Shown here in pieces: positions 1-8,555 of a stretch of 64,000 nt of DNA. The stretch lies in the NCBI RefSeq assembly GCF_900103225.1, contig NZ_FNJH01000008.1, forward strand, positions 1-64,000. Direction: 5' to 3'. The DNA is from Pseudomonas congelans (GTDB taxonomy: Bacteria; Pseudomonadota; Gammaproteobacteria; Pseudomonadales; Pseudomonadaceae). Position numbers and translations under genes: made by a program. The notes under the pieces are model-generated. The model did no database searches and had not been told where the DNA came from. It was given only the letters and a program-made list of their open reading frames with translations. Position 1 is the stretch's first letter. The number at the start of each line of letters is the position of its first letter.

Positions 1-57
1 TCTTTTGGCCAAACCGACGCAGGACGTCAGCACGACAGTTGAATTATCGGTACAGCC

Positions 58-807
58 TCAACGCCCCTGCTTTTTCCGGCCCATGACATGCGAGAACACC
101 GCATGCAAATCATCCGAGGCGCTGTCTTCGTCAAGGTTGAGCTTGCCGTCGATGTGGTCCATGTGATGCATCATCAATTCGACGGCCAGCGCTGTATTGC
201 GGGCTTCGATGGCGTCGATCAACTGGCTGTGCTCATCGTAGGAACAGTGCGTGCGATTGCCGGTTTCGTACTGGGCAATGATCAGTGACGTCTGCGACAC
301 CAGGCTGCGCTGGAAGCTGATCAGCGGCGCGTTTCTCGCGGCCACGGCCAACTGAAGGTGGAATTCGCCGGACAAACGAATACCGGCGCCCCGATCACCA
401 CGGGCAAAGCTGTCGCGCTCGTCGCTGACCATCTGGCGCAACTCGGCCAGTTGCTCGGCAGTGGCGTGCTCGACCGCCAGTTCAGTGATTGCCTTCTCGA
501 CCATGCGCCGCGCGAAAAATACCTGACGCGCCTCTTCAACGCTGGGGCTGGCGACCACCGCGCCACGGTTGGGGCGCAACAGCACGACGCCCTCATGTCC
601 AAGCCGCGACAGGGCGCGACGAATGATGGTACGGCTGACACCGAATATCTCGCCCAGCGCCTCTTCACTCAGCCTGGTACCCGGCGCCAGCCGCTGTTCC
701 AGAATGGCATCGAAAACATGTTCGTAAACGACATCGTCCTGCGTGAGGTTACGGCTTACACCGAGGCTGCGCGGCAGTTTCTTGAGAGGCAGGGACTGGT
801 CGTTCAT
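58..807 (-). CDS. GntR family regulator, FCD (FadR) subfamily, probable regulator of urate/allantoin genes
   Basis: About 249 residues. An N-terminal winged helix (roughly residues 20-85, recognition region around VSRTIIRRALSRL) is followed by an all-helical FCD effector domain. The His residues in EFHLQL, DEHSQL and HHMDHI fit the metal/ligand site of FCD regulators. I chose the ATG at 807; an in-frame GTG lies at 813 and neither has a strong ribosome site. The gene sits just downstream of uraH on the same strand and next to the divergent purine-degradation operon. TGTAYAC-type operators lie before this gene and in the uraH-puuE gap, so autoregulation and control of the pathway are inferred. 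The effector is unknown; a urate-pathway intermediate is plausible. Confidence 0.93.
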   Translation of the reverse strand: MNDQSLPLKKLPRSLGVSRNLTQDDVVYEHVFDAILEQRLAPGTRLSEEALGEIFGVSRTIIRRALSRLGHEGVVLLRPNRGAVVASPSVEEARQVFFARRMVEKAITELAVEHATAEQLAELRQMVSDERDSFARGDRGAGIRLSGEFHLQLAVAARNAPLISFQRSLVSQTSLIIAQYETGNRTHCSYDEHSQLIDAIEARNTALAVELMMHHMDHIDGKLNLDEDSASDDLHAVFSHVMGRKKQGR

Positions 808-849
808 GGGCACTCGTGCGCAGGTGGATTAAGGCGTCGGGACTGGCGC

Positions 850-861
850 ATTGTACACAGG
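850..861. promoter_or_regulatory. Putative FCD/GntR operator upstream of the regulator
   Basis: ATTGTACACAGG contains a GT-AC core typical of FCD-type operators. Its left half equals that of the perfect palindrome at 1572-1583. It lies about 43 bp upstream of the regulator start, so it could mediate autoregulation. Confidence 0.45.
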
Positions 862-918
862 GCAAAAGCGCAGACACGCGCAGAAAAAAGCCCGCAGTGT
901 GGGGCGGGCAAGAGGTAT

Positions 919-1272
919 TCAGCTGCCCCGGTACGTCGAGTAGCTGTACGGCGAGATTAGCAGCGGCACATGAAAGTGTTCCTGACCTGCATCAATGCCG
1001 AAGCGCAGCACCACCTCATCGAGAAAGGCCGGCTCATTCAGGGCAACGCCGCGCGCGCGGTAATAATCGCCAGCCTTGAAGTGCAACTGATAGACGCCGG
1101 ATCGATAGGCCTCGCCCCGCAGCAACGGCGCATCGCAGCGCCCGTCGCTGTTGGTGAGCGCACTGACAATGTGCAGCAGTTGCTGGTCTTCGACCCGATA
1201 CAAATCGATGCGAATGGCACTGCCCGGACAGCCGTGGGCGGCGTCCAGCACGTGTGTGGTCAATTTTCCCAA
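919..1272 (-). CDS. uraH: 5-hydroxyisourate hydrolase (transthyretin-like)
   Basis: A 117-residue protein that hydrolyses 5-hydroxyisourate, the product of urate oxidation, to OHCU. It starts GKLTTHVLD and ends with the family's C-terminal YRGS signature; the conserved His and Arg stretches are present. The start chosen is TTG at 1272, with AGGAG 7 nt upstream (1280-1284). A GTG at 1287 is in frame but would place the Shine-Dalgarno inside the coding region. The TTG start also gives the usual family length and N-terminus. It is transcribed away from puuE and toward the GntR regulator, with about 110 bp between them, so co-transcription with the regulator is possible. Confidence 0.93.
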   Translation of the reverse strand: MGKLTTHVLDAAHGCPGSAIRIDLYRVEDQQLLHIVSALTNSDGRCDAPLLRGEAYRSGVYQLHFKAGDYYRARGVALNEPAFLDEVVLRFGIDAGQEHFHVPLLISPYSYSTYRGS

Positions 1273-1367
1273 AACTTCACTCCTCACATCCCGCCATGGT
1301 GAAGCAGCGCACCAATGAAGTGCTCTACATCCTGCGATTGCGACCGATTAAGACACTTTCGGGAAAA

Positions 1368-1379
1368 GCTGTACACAAT
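1368..1379. promoter_or_regulatory. Putative FCD/GntR operator, uraH side
   Basis: GCTGTACACAAT matches one half and the core of the palindrome at 1572-1583 and lies about 96 bp upstream of the uraH start. It is imperfect, so confidence is modest. Confidence 0.45.
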
Positions 1380-1571
1380 AAATTCCTGATCGCCCCACCG
1401 CCTGTAGCCAAGACGCTGGCTGGGCGCGGGATTGGCCAGACACTAAGGAAGCAGAGGAAAAATATCAGGTTTTTTACGATTAGCTGACCAGTCAGGCAGG
1501 TTTCTTGCTTGCTTTACTCCTGCCGAGACACTTCGGTGCAGAAACGTACAGGGTTACAAGCTGAAAATAAA

Positions 1572-1583
1572 ATTGTATACAAT
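1572..1583. promoter_or_regulatory. Perfect palindromic operator ATTGTATACAAT upstream of puuE
   Basis: A perfect 12-bp palindrome with the t-GTA-TAC-a layout expected for FCD/GntR proteins, 78 bp upstream of the puuE start. Together with the two weaker sites nearby, it is the best candidate binding site for the regulator encoded at 58-807. Confidence 0.6.
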
Positions 1584-1661
1584 CTTGACCCTGCAGTGCC
1601 TTTATCGCCTCTGGCATTGCACCTGACTTAACGCACCCAATGTACAAAAAGGAAGCTTGCA

Positions 1662-2591
1662 GTGAGCGCTGACTACCCACGCGACCTGATCGGTTACGGC
1701 AACAAACCGCCTCACCCACGCTGGCCGGGCAATGCACGCATTGCCTTGTCTTTCGTGCTGAATTACGAGGAAGGTGGCGAGCGCAATATTCTGCATGGCG
1801 ACAAGGAATCAGAAGCCTTTCTGTCCGAGATGGTTGCCGCGCAGCCACTCCAGGGCCAGCGCAACATGAGCATGGAGTCGCTGTACGAGTACGGCAGCCG
1901 CGCCGGTGTGTGGCGCATTCTCAAGCTGTTCAGGCAGTTCGATATCCCCCTGACCATTTTCGCCGTCGCCATGGCTGCGCAGCGTCATCCGGAGGTGATC
2001 CGCGCCATGGTCGCCGAAGGTCATGAGATCTGCAGCCACGGCTATCGCTGGATCGACTACCAGAACATGGACGAAGCCCAGGAGCGCGAGCACATGCGCC
2101 AGGCGATCCAGATCCTCACCGAGATCAGCGGCGAACGGCCGCTGGGCTGGTACACCGGGCGCACCGGCCCCAACACCCGGCGCCTGGTCATGGAGGAAGG
2201 CGGCTTTCTCTACGATTGCGACACCTACGACGATGATCTGCCGTACTGGGAGCCGAACAATCCGACCGGCAAGCCTCATCTGGTGATTCCGTACACCCTG
2301 GACACCAACGACATGCGTTTCACCCAGGTGCAGGGCTTCAACAATGGCGAGCAGTTCTTTCAATACCTCAAGGACGCCTTCGACGTGCTGTATGCCGAAG
2401 GCGAAGATGCACCGAAGATGCTTTCCATCGGCCTGCATTGCCGCCTGATCGGCCGCCCCGCCCGTCTCGCCGCACTCAAGCGTTTCATCGAGTACATCAA
2501 AGGCCATGAGCAGGTGTGGTTTACGCGTCGTGTCGATATCGCCCGGCACTGGCACACTGAACATCCGTTTACCGGCAAGGCCGAGCAATGA
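1662..2591 (+). CDS. puuE: Allantoinase, polysaccharide-deacetylase type
   Basis: A 309-residue member of the cofactor-independent PuuE allantoinases, which open allantoin to allantoate and have the NodB/polysaccharide deacetylase fold. The N-terminal motif DLIGYGNKPPHPRWP and the later EGHEICSHGYRW segment are characteristic. It starts at GTG with an AAGGAAG ribosome site a few bases upstream. Its stop overlaps the uraD start by 4 bp (ATGA), showing translational coupling. It is the first gene of the rightward urate operon. PuuE in other pseudomonads has the same neighbours. Confidence 0.95.
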   Translation: MSADYPRDLIGYGNKPPHPRWPGNARIALSFVLNYEEGGERNILHGDKESEAFLSEMVAAQPLQGQRNMSMESLYEYGSRAGVWRILKLFRQFDIPLTIFAVAMAAQRHPEVIRAMVAEGHEICSHGYRWIDYQNMDEAQEREHMRQAIQILTEISGERPLGWYTGRTGPNTRRLVMEEGGFLYDCDTYDDDLPYWEPNNPTGKPHLVIPYTLDTNDMRFTQVQGFNNGEQFFQYLKDAFDVLYAEGEDAPKMLSIGLHCRLIGRPARLAALKRFIEYIKGHEQVWFTRRVDIARHWHTEHPFTGKAEQ

Positions 2592-3103
2592 GCACGTTCA
2601 AAACACTGACACCTTCAAGCCTGGGCCGGGATGCGTTCGTCGCGGCCTTTGCCGATATCTACGAACACTCACCGTGGGTCGCGCAACAGGCGTTCGAGGA
2701 GAGTACAGGCCCGCAACTCGATCAGGTCGAGACCCTGCATGAACGCATGAGCGAGATCCTGCTGGGTGCCACACACGAACAACAACTGGCACTGATCAAT
2801 GCCCACCCGGACCTGGCAGGCAAGGCTGCCGTCCAGGGCGAGCTGACTCAGGCCAGTACCGATGAACAGGCAGGCGCCGGTATCCACCACTGCACGCCTG
2901 AAGAATTTCAGCGCTTCACCGAGTTGAACGAGGCTTACAAGGCCCGCTTCGGCTTTCCGTTCATCATGGCGGTCAAGGGCAGCGACAGGCACAAGATTCT
3001 GGCGGCGTTCGAGCAACGCATCCATCACTCGCCCGAGGCCGAGTTCGCTTGCGCCCTGGCCGAGATCAACAAGATCGCACTGTTTCGTCTGCAGGCGCTT
3101 TGA
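2588..3103 (+). CDS. uraD: 2-oxo-4-hydroxy-4-carboxy-5-ureidoimidazoline (OHCU) decarboxylase
   Basis: A 171-residue UraD that decarboxylates OHCU to give S-allantoin, the step after UraH. The motif NAHPDLAGKAA carries the catalytic His, and the QASTDEQAGAGI and FPFIMAVKG stretches are family hallmarks. It overlaps the end of puuE by 4 bp and is followed 41 bp later by alc. An identical activity is fused to UraH in some organisms; here the two are separate genes on opposite strands. Confidence 0.95.
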   Translation: MSTFKTLTPSSLGRDAFVAAFADIYEHSPWVAQQAFEESTGPQLDQVETLHERMSEILLGATHEQQLALINAHPDLAGKAAVQGELTQASTDEQAGAGIHHCTPEEFQRFTELNEAYKARFGFPFIMAVKGSDRHKILAAFEQRIHHSPEAEFACALAEINKIALFRLQAL

Positions 3104-3144
3104 GCGTCGCAGTCATAACCGTATTCAGAAGGCAGACAAAGAGC

Positions 3145-4140
3145 ATGAAAGTTTACGCCGCACCGTTCGAGAAGTTCGTGAACCTGGCCGACGCGCGTCT
3201 GGGCACCAAAATCCTTTCGGTCACCGATGACTGGTTCGCCGATGCCAACCGGCTGTTCCAGCCGACCCCGGCCGTCTGGAAAGAAGGCGTATTCGACGAC
3301 AACGGCAAGTGGATGGACGGCTGGGAGTCGCGCCGCAAGCGTTTCGAAGGGTACGACAGCGCGGTGATTCGCCTCGGTGTGGCCGGAACCATCAAGGGTG
3401 TGGACATCGACACCTCGTTTTTCACCGGCAACTTCCCGCCTTCCGCGTCGCTGGAAGCCTGCTTCCTGGCGTCGGGCGAGCCCGATGAAAACACCGCCTG
3501 GACCGAAGTCCTGCCGTCTGTGGAGCTGCAAGGCAACAGCCATCATTACCATGAGATCAGCAACGAGCAGGCGTTCAGCCACCTGCGCTTCAACATCTAC
3601 CCGGACGGCGGTGTCGCGCGTCTGCGCGTGTACGGTGTGCCGCATCGCGACTGGTCGAAGGTCAGCGAGGACGAGCAGATCGATCTGGTTGCGGCGCTCA
3701 ATGGCGGTCGATCGATAGCCTGCTCCGATGAGCACTACGGCAGCATGAGCAACATCCTCAACCCTGGTCGCGGTGTGAACATGGGCGACGGCTGGGAAAC
3801 CGCACGCCGCCGTACACCCGGCAACGATTGGGTAATCGTGGCGCTCGGGCACAAGGGCGAGGTCGAGAAAGTCATCGTCGATACCCTGCACTTCAAAGGC
3901 AACTACCCGGACAGCTGCTCGATCCAGGGCGCCCTGGTCAAGGGTGGCACCGACAGCCAGATCGAAACCCAGAGCCTGTTCTGGCGCGAGTTGCTGCCGA
4001 GCCAGAAGCTGACCATGCACGCCGAGCACGAGTTCGCCGAGCAGATCAAGGCGATCGGCCCGATCACCCACATCCGTCTGAACGTATTCCCGGACGGAGG
4101 CGTGAGCCGCCTGCGAGTGCTGGGCAAGGTGGCCAGATAA
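3145..4140 (+). CDS. alc: Allantoicase (allantoate amidinohydrolase)
   Basis: A 331-residue allantoicase that cleaves allantoate to ureidoglycolate and urea. It has the two-repeat family architecture: each half carries a DGWE(S/T)-R-R segment, a G-(F/Y)P-S-S strand and an R-N-(I/V)-(Y/F)PDGG-(V/A)-RLRV motif (near residues 150 and 315). The ATG at 3145 gives the normal N-terminus MKVYAAPFEKF; the reading frame stays open further upstream into uraD, but without a better start. It is the third gene of the urate operon. A REP cluster separates it from allA. Confidence 0.95.
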   Translation: MKVYAAPFEKFVNLADARLGTKILSVTDDWFADANRLFQPTPAVWKEGVFDDNGKWMDGWESRRKRFEGYDSAVIRLGVAGTIKGVDIDTSFFTGNFPPSASLEACFLASGEPDENTAWTEVLPSVELQGNSHHYHEISNEQAFSHLRFNIYPDGGVARLRVYGVPHRDWSKVSEDEQIDLVAALNGGRSIACSDEHYGSMSNILNPGRGVNMGDGWETARRRTPGNDWVIVALGHKGEVEKVIVDTLHFKGNYPDSCSIQGALVKGGTDSQIETQSLFWRELLPSQKLTMHAEHEFAEQIKAIGPITHIRLNVFPDGGVSRLRVLGKVAR

Positions 4141-4170
4141 AACGCGCCGGAAGTCAGCAGAAGGTAACAG

Positions 4171-4306
4171 GCTATCGTTCCCACGCTCTGCGTGGGAATG
4201 CAGTTCCGGACGCTCTGCGTCCTGTCTTGAGTGTGTGGCGCGGCGTAGAGTTGTGACGCAGAGCGTCACGAAATGCATGCCAACGCAGAGCATTGGCACG
4301 ATAGTC
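4171..4306. repeat. REP/BIME-type palindromic repeat cluster
   Basis: Several related hairpins built on the core ACGCTCTGCGT lie in the alc-allA gap. The outer units (4171-4201 and about 4275-4306) are near-inverted copies of each other, and inner units occur at about 4209-4222 and 4253-4270. A related set occurs at 46768-46859. Such elements commonly sit between co-transcribed genes and may affect mRNA 3' ends. Confidence 0.75.
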
Positions 4307-4360
4307 ATCAATACGAATGTGCAAACGACCCACCCTCGAAACCATTGAAGAAGAACCCGC

Positions 4361-4873
4361 ATGCGCAAACTGATAATCGAGCCACTGACCAAGGAAGCCT
4401 TTGCGCCATTCGGTGATGTGATCGAAACCGACGGCAGCGATCACTTCATGATCAACAACGGCTCGACCATGCGCTTTCATCGTCTGGCTGATGTGCAGAC
4501 CGCACAGCCTGAGGACAAGGCGATCATCAGCATCTTCCGCGCCGAAGCCCTGCCGATGCCGTTGACCATCGGCATGCTGGAGCGTCATCCGCTGGGCAGT
4601 CAGGCCTTCGTGCCGCTGCTCGGCAACCCCTTCCTGATCGTGGTCGCGCCGGTCGGCGATGTGCCTGAATCAGAGCTGACCCGCGCCTTCGTGTCGAACG
4701 GCAGGCAGGGTGTCAATTACCATCGCGGCGTCTGGCACCATCCGGTGCTGACGATCGAAAAGCGGGATGACTTCCTGGTGGTTGATCGCAGTGGCGAAGG
4801 CAACAACTGCGACGAGCATTATTTTGCCGAGAGCCAGTTGCTGGTTCTCGATCCCCACCCACTGGAAGGGTAA
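4361..4873 (+). CDS. allA: Ureidoglycolate lyase
   Basis: A 170-residue AllA-family cupin that splits ureidoglycolate into glyoxylate and urea, the last step of the pathway. The start MRKLIIEPLTKEAFAPFGDVIE, the central FRAEALPMPLTIGMLERHPLGSQ region and the late NYHRGVWHHP motif are typical. Its stop lies 5 bp before the puuD start, so the two are coupled. The 220-bp gap before it contains the REP cluster, so it may be read from the upstream promoter or from an unrecognised internal one. Confidence 0.94.
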   Translation: MRKLIIEPLTKEAFAPFGDVIETDGSDHFMINNGSTMRFHRLADVQTAQPEDKAIISIFRAEALPMPLTIGMLERHPLGSQAFVPLLGNPFLIVVAPVGDVPESELTRAFVSNGRQGVNYHRGVWHHPVLTIEKRDDFLVVDRSGEGNNCDEHYFAESQLLVLDPHPLEG

Positions 4874-4878
4874 ACACC

Positions 4879-6171
4879 GTGCTGGCACATATGATGGAAT
4901 GGCTGAATCTGGGCGTGCGCTGGATTCACATGATTGTCGGCGTCGCCTGGATCGGCGCATCGTTCTACTTCGTCTGGCTGGAGAACAACCTAAACCGCAG
5001 CAACCCGCGTGAAGGCCTGTCGGGTGATCTGTGGGCGATCCACGGTGGCGGCATCTACCACCTGGAGAAGTACAAGCTCGCACCGCCGACCATGCCGGAG
5101 AATCTGCACTGGTTCAAATGGGAAGCCTATTCGACCTGGCTGTCCGGCGTGGCCCTGCTGTGCGTGGTGTTCTACGCCAACCCGACGCTGTACCTGCTGG
5201 CCCCGGGCAGCAGCCTGAGTGGCGCCGAAGGCGTGCACATCGGCCTCGGTTCGTTGTTCGTCGGCTGGTTCATCTACAGCTTTCTGTGTGACTCGCCACT
5301 GGGCAAGCGCCCTGCCCTGTTGGGCGTGGTCCTGTTCGTGCTGCTGGTCGCGGCGGCATACGGGTTCAGCAAAGTGTTCAGCGGTCGCGGTGCCTACCTG
5401 CATGTGGGCGCGATCATGGGCACCATCATGGTCGGCAACGTGTTCCGCATCATCATGCCGGCCCAGCGCGCGCTGGTAGCCGCGATTGCCGAGAACCGCA
5501 CGCCAGACCCAAGCCTGCCAGCAAAAGGCCTGTTGCGTTCGCGGCACAACAACTACTTCACCCTGCCCGTGCTGTTCATCATGATCAGCAATCACTTTCC
5601 AAGCACCTACGGCAGTGAGTACAACTGGCTGATTCTTGCAGGCATCGCGCTGCTGGCCGTGCTGGTGCGCCATTACTTCAATACACGACATGACAGCCAT
5701 CGATTCGCCTGGACCCTGCCGGTCGCGGCACTGGGCATGCTGTGCCTGGCGTATGTCACCGGCCCTGCGCAAGCGCCGGCAAAGATCGTCTATCAGCCAC
5801 TGCCCGGTACAGCGGTCGGCGGTCATCGGGCTGATGAGCAACCAGCGCAACCCGCCGCTGCGCCTGCTCAGGCAGCGCCTGCCCAGCCCGAGCCTGCCAA
5901 GGTGGCAGGTGCAGACTTCAACAAGGTGCACGACGTCATCCGGCAACGTTGTTCGGTCTGTCACTCGGCCACGCCTACCAGTCAGCTGTTCAGCGTCGCT
6001 CCGGCCGGCGTGATGTTCGATACGCCTGAACAGATCCAGCAACAGGCACCGCGCATCAAGGCGCAGGCAATCACCGCGCCGATCATGCCGCTGGGCAATA
6101 TCACCCAGATGACCCAGCAGGAACGTGATCTGGTAGGCGCCTGGATCGATCAGGGCGCACACCTCAACTGA
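4879..6171 (+). CDS. puuD: Membrane-bound urate hydroxylase with C-terminal cytochrome c domain
   Basis: A 430-residue PuuD-type urate oxidase that feeds 5-hydroxyisourate to UraH. The N-terminal part (to about residue 295) has multiple membrane helices and the urate-oxidase N domain. An Ala/Pro-rich linker follows (about 310-345). The C-terminal part is a c-type cytochrome with a single haem motif CSVCH near residue 358. This family passes electrons to a respiratory chain rather than making H2O2. The GTG start has GGAAGGG 8 nt upstream; an ATG four codons on is less well placed. It is the last gene of the operon. Confidence 0.93.
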   Translation: MLAHMMEWLNLGVRWIHMIVGVAWIGASFYFVWLENNLNRSNPREGLSGDLWAIHGGGIYHLEKYKLAPPTMPENLHWFKWEAYSTWLSGVALLCVVFYANPTLYLLAPGSSLSGAEGVHIGLGSLFVGWFIYSFLCDSPLGKRPALLGVVLFVLLVAAAYGFSKVFSGRGAYLHVGAIMGTIMVGNVFRIIMPAQRALVAAIAENRTPDPSLPAKGLLRSRHNNYFTLPVLFIMISNHFPSTYGSEYNWLILAGIALLAVLVRHYFNTRHDSHRFAWTLPVAALGMLCLAYVTGPAQAPAKIVYQPLPGTAVGGHRADEQPAQPAAAPAQAAPAQPEPAKVAGADFNKVHDVIRQRCSVCHSATPTSQLFSVAPAGVMFDTPEQIQQQAPRIKAQAITAPIMPLGNITQMTQQERDLVGAWIDQGAHLN

Positions 6172-6537
6172 AGCAACGGGCATTGCCCTGTTTTCGCTCC
6201 GGACGCCCTGCTCTGGAGCACTTGAGCACGGCGACGTGAGTCAGTATCCTCCGCCGCCGCTGCCAACCCGCCCCTCTCCTTCCCGCTAACTGAACCTGAC
6301 CCGGGCGGCCCACTGGCTGAACGGCGCTCAGAACGCTGCCCATTCGGAAAAATGATCTGAAATCGACACGTTGATGCCGGTTTAAAGGGTTACTTAAACT
6401 TTTTTTCACTGATTGGCGCAGCTCTTGCTAACAACACAAAGCTGACCAGACAGACAAATTATTGCAAGCATCGACAAGGCGTCACGCATAGAACGCCAGT
6501 CCGAAAAAATCACGATCTACATCAAGGGGCTCACCGC
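6172..6537. other. Intergenic region before the Tsx-type channel gene
   Basis: About 365 bp without a supported gene. The half next to the channel gene (6360-6520) is AT-rich and presumably holds its promoter. I see no clear terminator, riboswitch or operator. Confidence 0.4.
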
Positions 6538-7323
6538 ATGAACCGTACGATTTCCAGTGCATTACTGGCCAGCAGTCTGCTGGCTGCTGCACCCGCCATG
6601 GCAGGGGATATCTTCCAGTGGCAGAGTAATAGCCTGACCTATCTCAATGGACGAGACTTTGCTGTCAACCCGGAAAATCAGCAGACCTTCACCTTTGAGC
6701 ACGCGGACAGCTGGAAGTACGGCGACAACTTCTTCTTCGTCGACAAGATCTTCTACAACGGCAAGAAAGACGCAACCGCTGGCGATAACACCTATTACGG
6801 CGAGTTCTCGCCACGCCTGTCACTGGGCAAGATCTTCGGCCAGAAGTTCGAGTTCGGGCCGATCAGCGATGTACTGATTGCCGCAACTTACGAGTTTGGT
6901 GAGGGCGATAACGAGTCGTACCTGATCGGTCCAGCGTTCGACTTGAAGATCCCGGGTTTCGACTATTTCCAGCTTAACTTCTACCAACGCCAGACCGAAG
7001 GCAATCGCCCGGGCGACGGCGTGTGGCAGATCACTCCGGTGTGGTCCTACACCATTCCGGTGGGCAAATCGGATGTGCTGATCGACGGCTTCATGGACTG
7101 GGTGGTCGACAACGACAAGACCTCGCGTGGCACTTACCACTCCAACCTGCACTTCAACCCGCAGATCAAGTACGACCTGGGCAAGGCACTGAATTACCCG
7201 GAGCGGCAGCTGTACGTAGGTATCGAATACGACTACTGGACCAACAAATACGGCATCAAGGACACCAGTTCATTCGACACCGATCAGAACACCGCGAGTT
7301 TGCTGGTAAAGGTGTTCTTCTAA
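6538..7323 (+). CDS. Tsx-like nucleoside-specific outer membrane channel
   Basis: A 261-residue beta-barrel protein with a cleavable signal peptide (cut near APAMAGD, residues 20-23) and a terminal Phe, as expected of Bam-assembled porins. Alternating aromatic strands and the FEHADSWKYGDNFFFVD segment match the Channel_Tsx family of nucleoside-binding outer membrane proteins. Placed right after the urate operon, it probably imports nucleosides or purines for catabolism, though it is a separate transcription unit. A REP pair follows the stop. Confidence 0.88.
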   Translation: MNRTISSALLASSLLAAAPAMAGDIFQWQSNSLTYLNGRDFAVNPENQQTFTFEHADSWKYGDNFFFVDKIFYNGKKDATAGDNTYYGEFSPRLSLGKIFGQKFEFGPISDVLIAATYEFGEGDNESYLIGPAFDLKIPGFDYFQLNFYQRQTEGNRPGDGVWQITPVWSYTIPVGKSDVLIDGFMDWVVDNDKTSRGTYHSNLHFNPQIKYDLGKALNYPERQLYVGIEYDYWTNKYGIKDTSSFDTDQNTASLLVKVFF

Positions 7324-7362
7324 GCACGTTGTTTGACGGTGATGACGCTCACTCCCAAGTTC

Positions 7363-7467
7363 TGTGGGAGCGAGCTTGCTCGTGAAGGCGGTGTTTCAGA
7401 CACCCTTCGGTTGGCTGTATCAACCCCTTCGCGAGCAAGCGAAGCGTCGCCCGGCTCGCTCCCACGG
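7363..7467. repeat. Inverted pair of Pseudomonas REP sequences
   Basis: Two copies of the Pseudomonas REP core (GTGGGAGCGAGCTTGCTCG) face each other at 7363-7388 and about 7427-7467. The second copy is interrupted by a 13-bp insertion. The pair lies between convergent genes and may act as a bidirectional transcript end. Confidence 0.8.
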
Positions 7468-7500
7468 ACTTGAATCAGAAGTGTGGAGCCCCTCCTCCAC

Positions 7501-8409
7501 TCACTCCTTCGCCGCTTTCCAGACCTTGCCAATCAGCGTCACGACCAGCACCAGCACGGCACCGGCAATGATCCCGGCGACCGCATCGACCAGCGTCGGG
7601 ACGACCATCGACAAACCGCCTACCGCACCCGCTGCCGCTTCGGTCACGCCTTCGACCCAATGATGAGCGAACGGCAGGCCATGGACCAGAATCCCGCCGC
7701 CGACCATGAACATGGCAGCAGTCCCGACGATCGACAGTACTTTCATCAACACCGGTGCCAGCCACAGCAGGCCGGCGCCGATCTTTTGTGCAGCCGAGGC
7801 TGCGCTTTTCTTCAGGTACAGGCCCAGGTCATCGAGTTTGACGATACCGGCCACCAGCCCGTATACACCCACGGTGATCAGCACTGCGACGATGACCAGC
7901 ACGCCGACCTGATCCATGAACGGTCTGGCCGAGACCACGCCCAGCGCGAGCACGATGATTTCCGCCGAAAGAATGAAGTCAGTGCGAATCGCGCCTTTGA
8001 TGCGCTCCTTTTCGAACGCCACCATGTCCACGGATGCATCCGTCGACGCCTGCTTGCGCTGCTCATGTTCTTCGCCGGTTTCGGGATGCAGCCATTTATG
8101 GGCGATTTTCTCGAAGCCCTCGAAGCACAGAAACGCCCCGCCGATCATCAGCAACGGCAGAATCGCCCAGGGTGCAAAGGCACTGATCAGCAATGCTGCC
8201 GGAACCAGAATGGCCTTGTTGAGCAGCGACCCCTTGGCCACGGCCCAGACAACCGGCAATTCGCGATCCGCTGAAACACCGGTGACCTGCTGTGCATTGA
8301 GCGCCAGATCATCACCCAGCACACCCGCCGTTTTCTTCGTGGCCAGCGCCACGTCGTCGAGCAACGTTGCAATATCGTCAAGCAGGGTAAGCAAGCTTCC
8401 AGCAGCCAA
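7501..8409 (-). CDS. DUF808 family integral membrane protein
   Basis: About 302 residues, a DUF808 (YedI-like) inner membrane protein of unknown function. The N-terminal SLLTLLDDIATLLDDVALATKK and GVLGDDLALNAQQVTGV segments are diagnostic, and five or six hydrophobic helices follow. I place the start at TTG 8409, with AAGGA 8 nt upstream, which gives the usual family N-terminus. A longer reading to 8487 adds a tail with no family support. It stands alone between the REP pair and acdR. Confidence 0.85.
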   Translation of the reverse strand: MAAGSLLTLLDDIATLLDDVALATKKTAGVLGDDLALNAQQVTGVSADRELPVVWAVAKGSLLNKAILVPAALLISAFAPWAILPLLMIGGAFLCFEGFEKIAHKWLHPETGEEHEQRKQASTDASVDMVAFEKERIKGAIRTDFILSAEIIVLALGVVSARPFMDQVGVLVIVAVLITVGVYGLVAGIVKLDDLGLYLKKSAASAAQKIGAGLLWLAPVLMKVLSIVGTAAMFMVGGGILVHGLPFAHHWVEGVTEAAAGAVGGLSMVVPTLVDAVAGIIAGAVLVLVVTLIGKVWKAAKE

Positions 8410-8555
8410 AATGAAAATCCTTGAGCAAGTAAAAAAGAAAACGGCACTGATTGAATCATGCGCCAGAGTCAATCGTGTGGCAGTCAACAGCTCTGACCTT
8501 GGTCAGACGTGAACGTTTGACGCTGCATGCAGCAAACAGGCCACGCCGAAACCCG

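Larger units (their letters stand above)
1288..1661. promoter_or_regulatory. Divergent promoter region between uraH and puuE
   Basis: This gap of about 370 bp has no supported gene. It separates leftward uraH from the rightward urate operon and holds two TGTAYAC operator-like sites (1368-1379 and 1572-1583). The right part is comparatively AT-rich. Promoter -35/-10 boxes could not be assigned with confidence. Confidence 0.6.
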
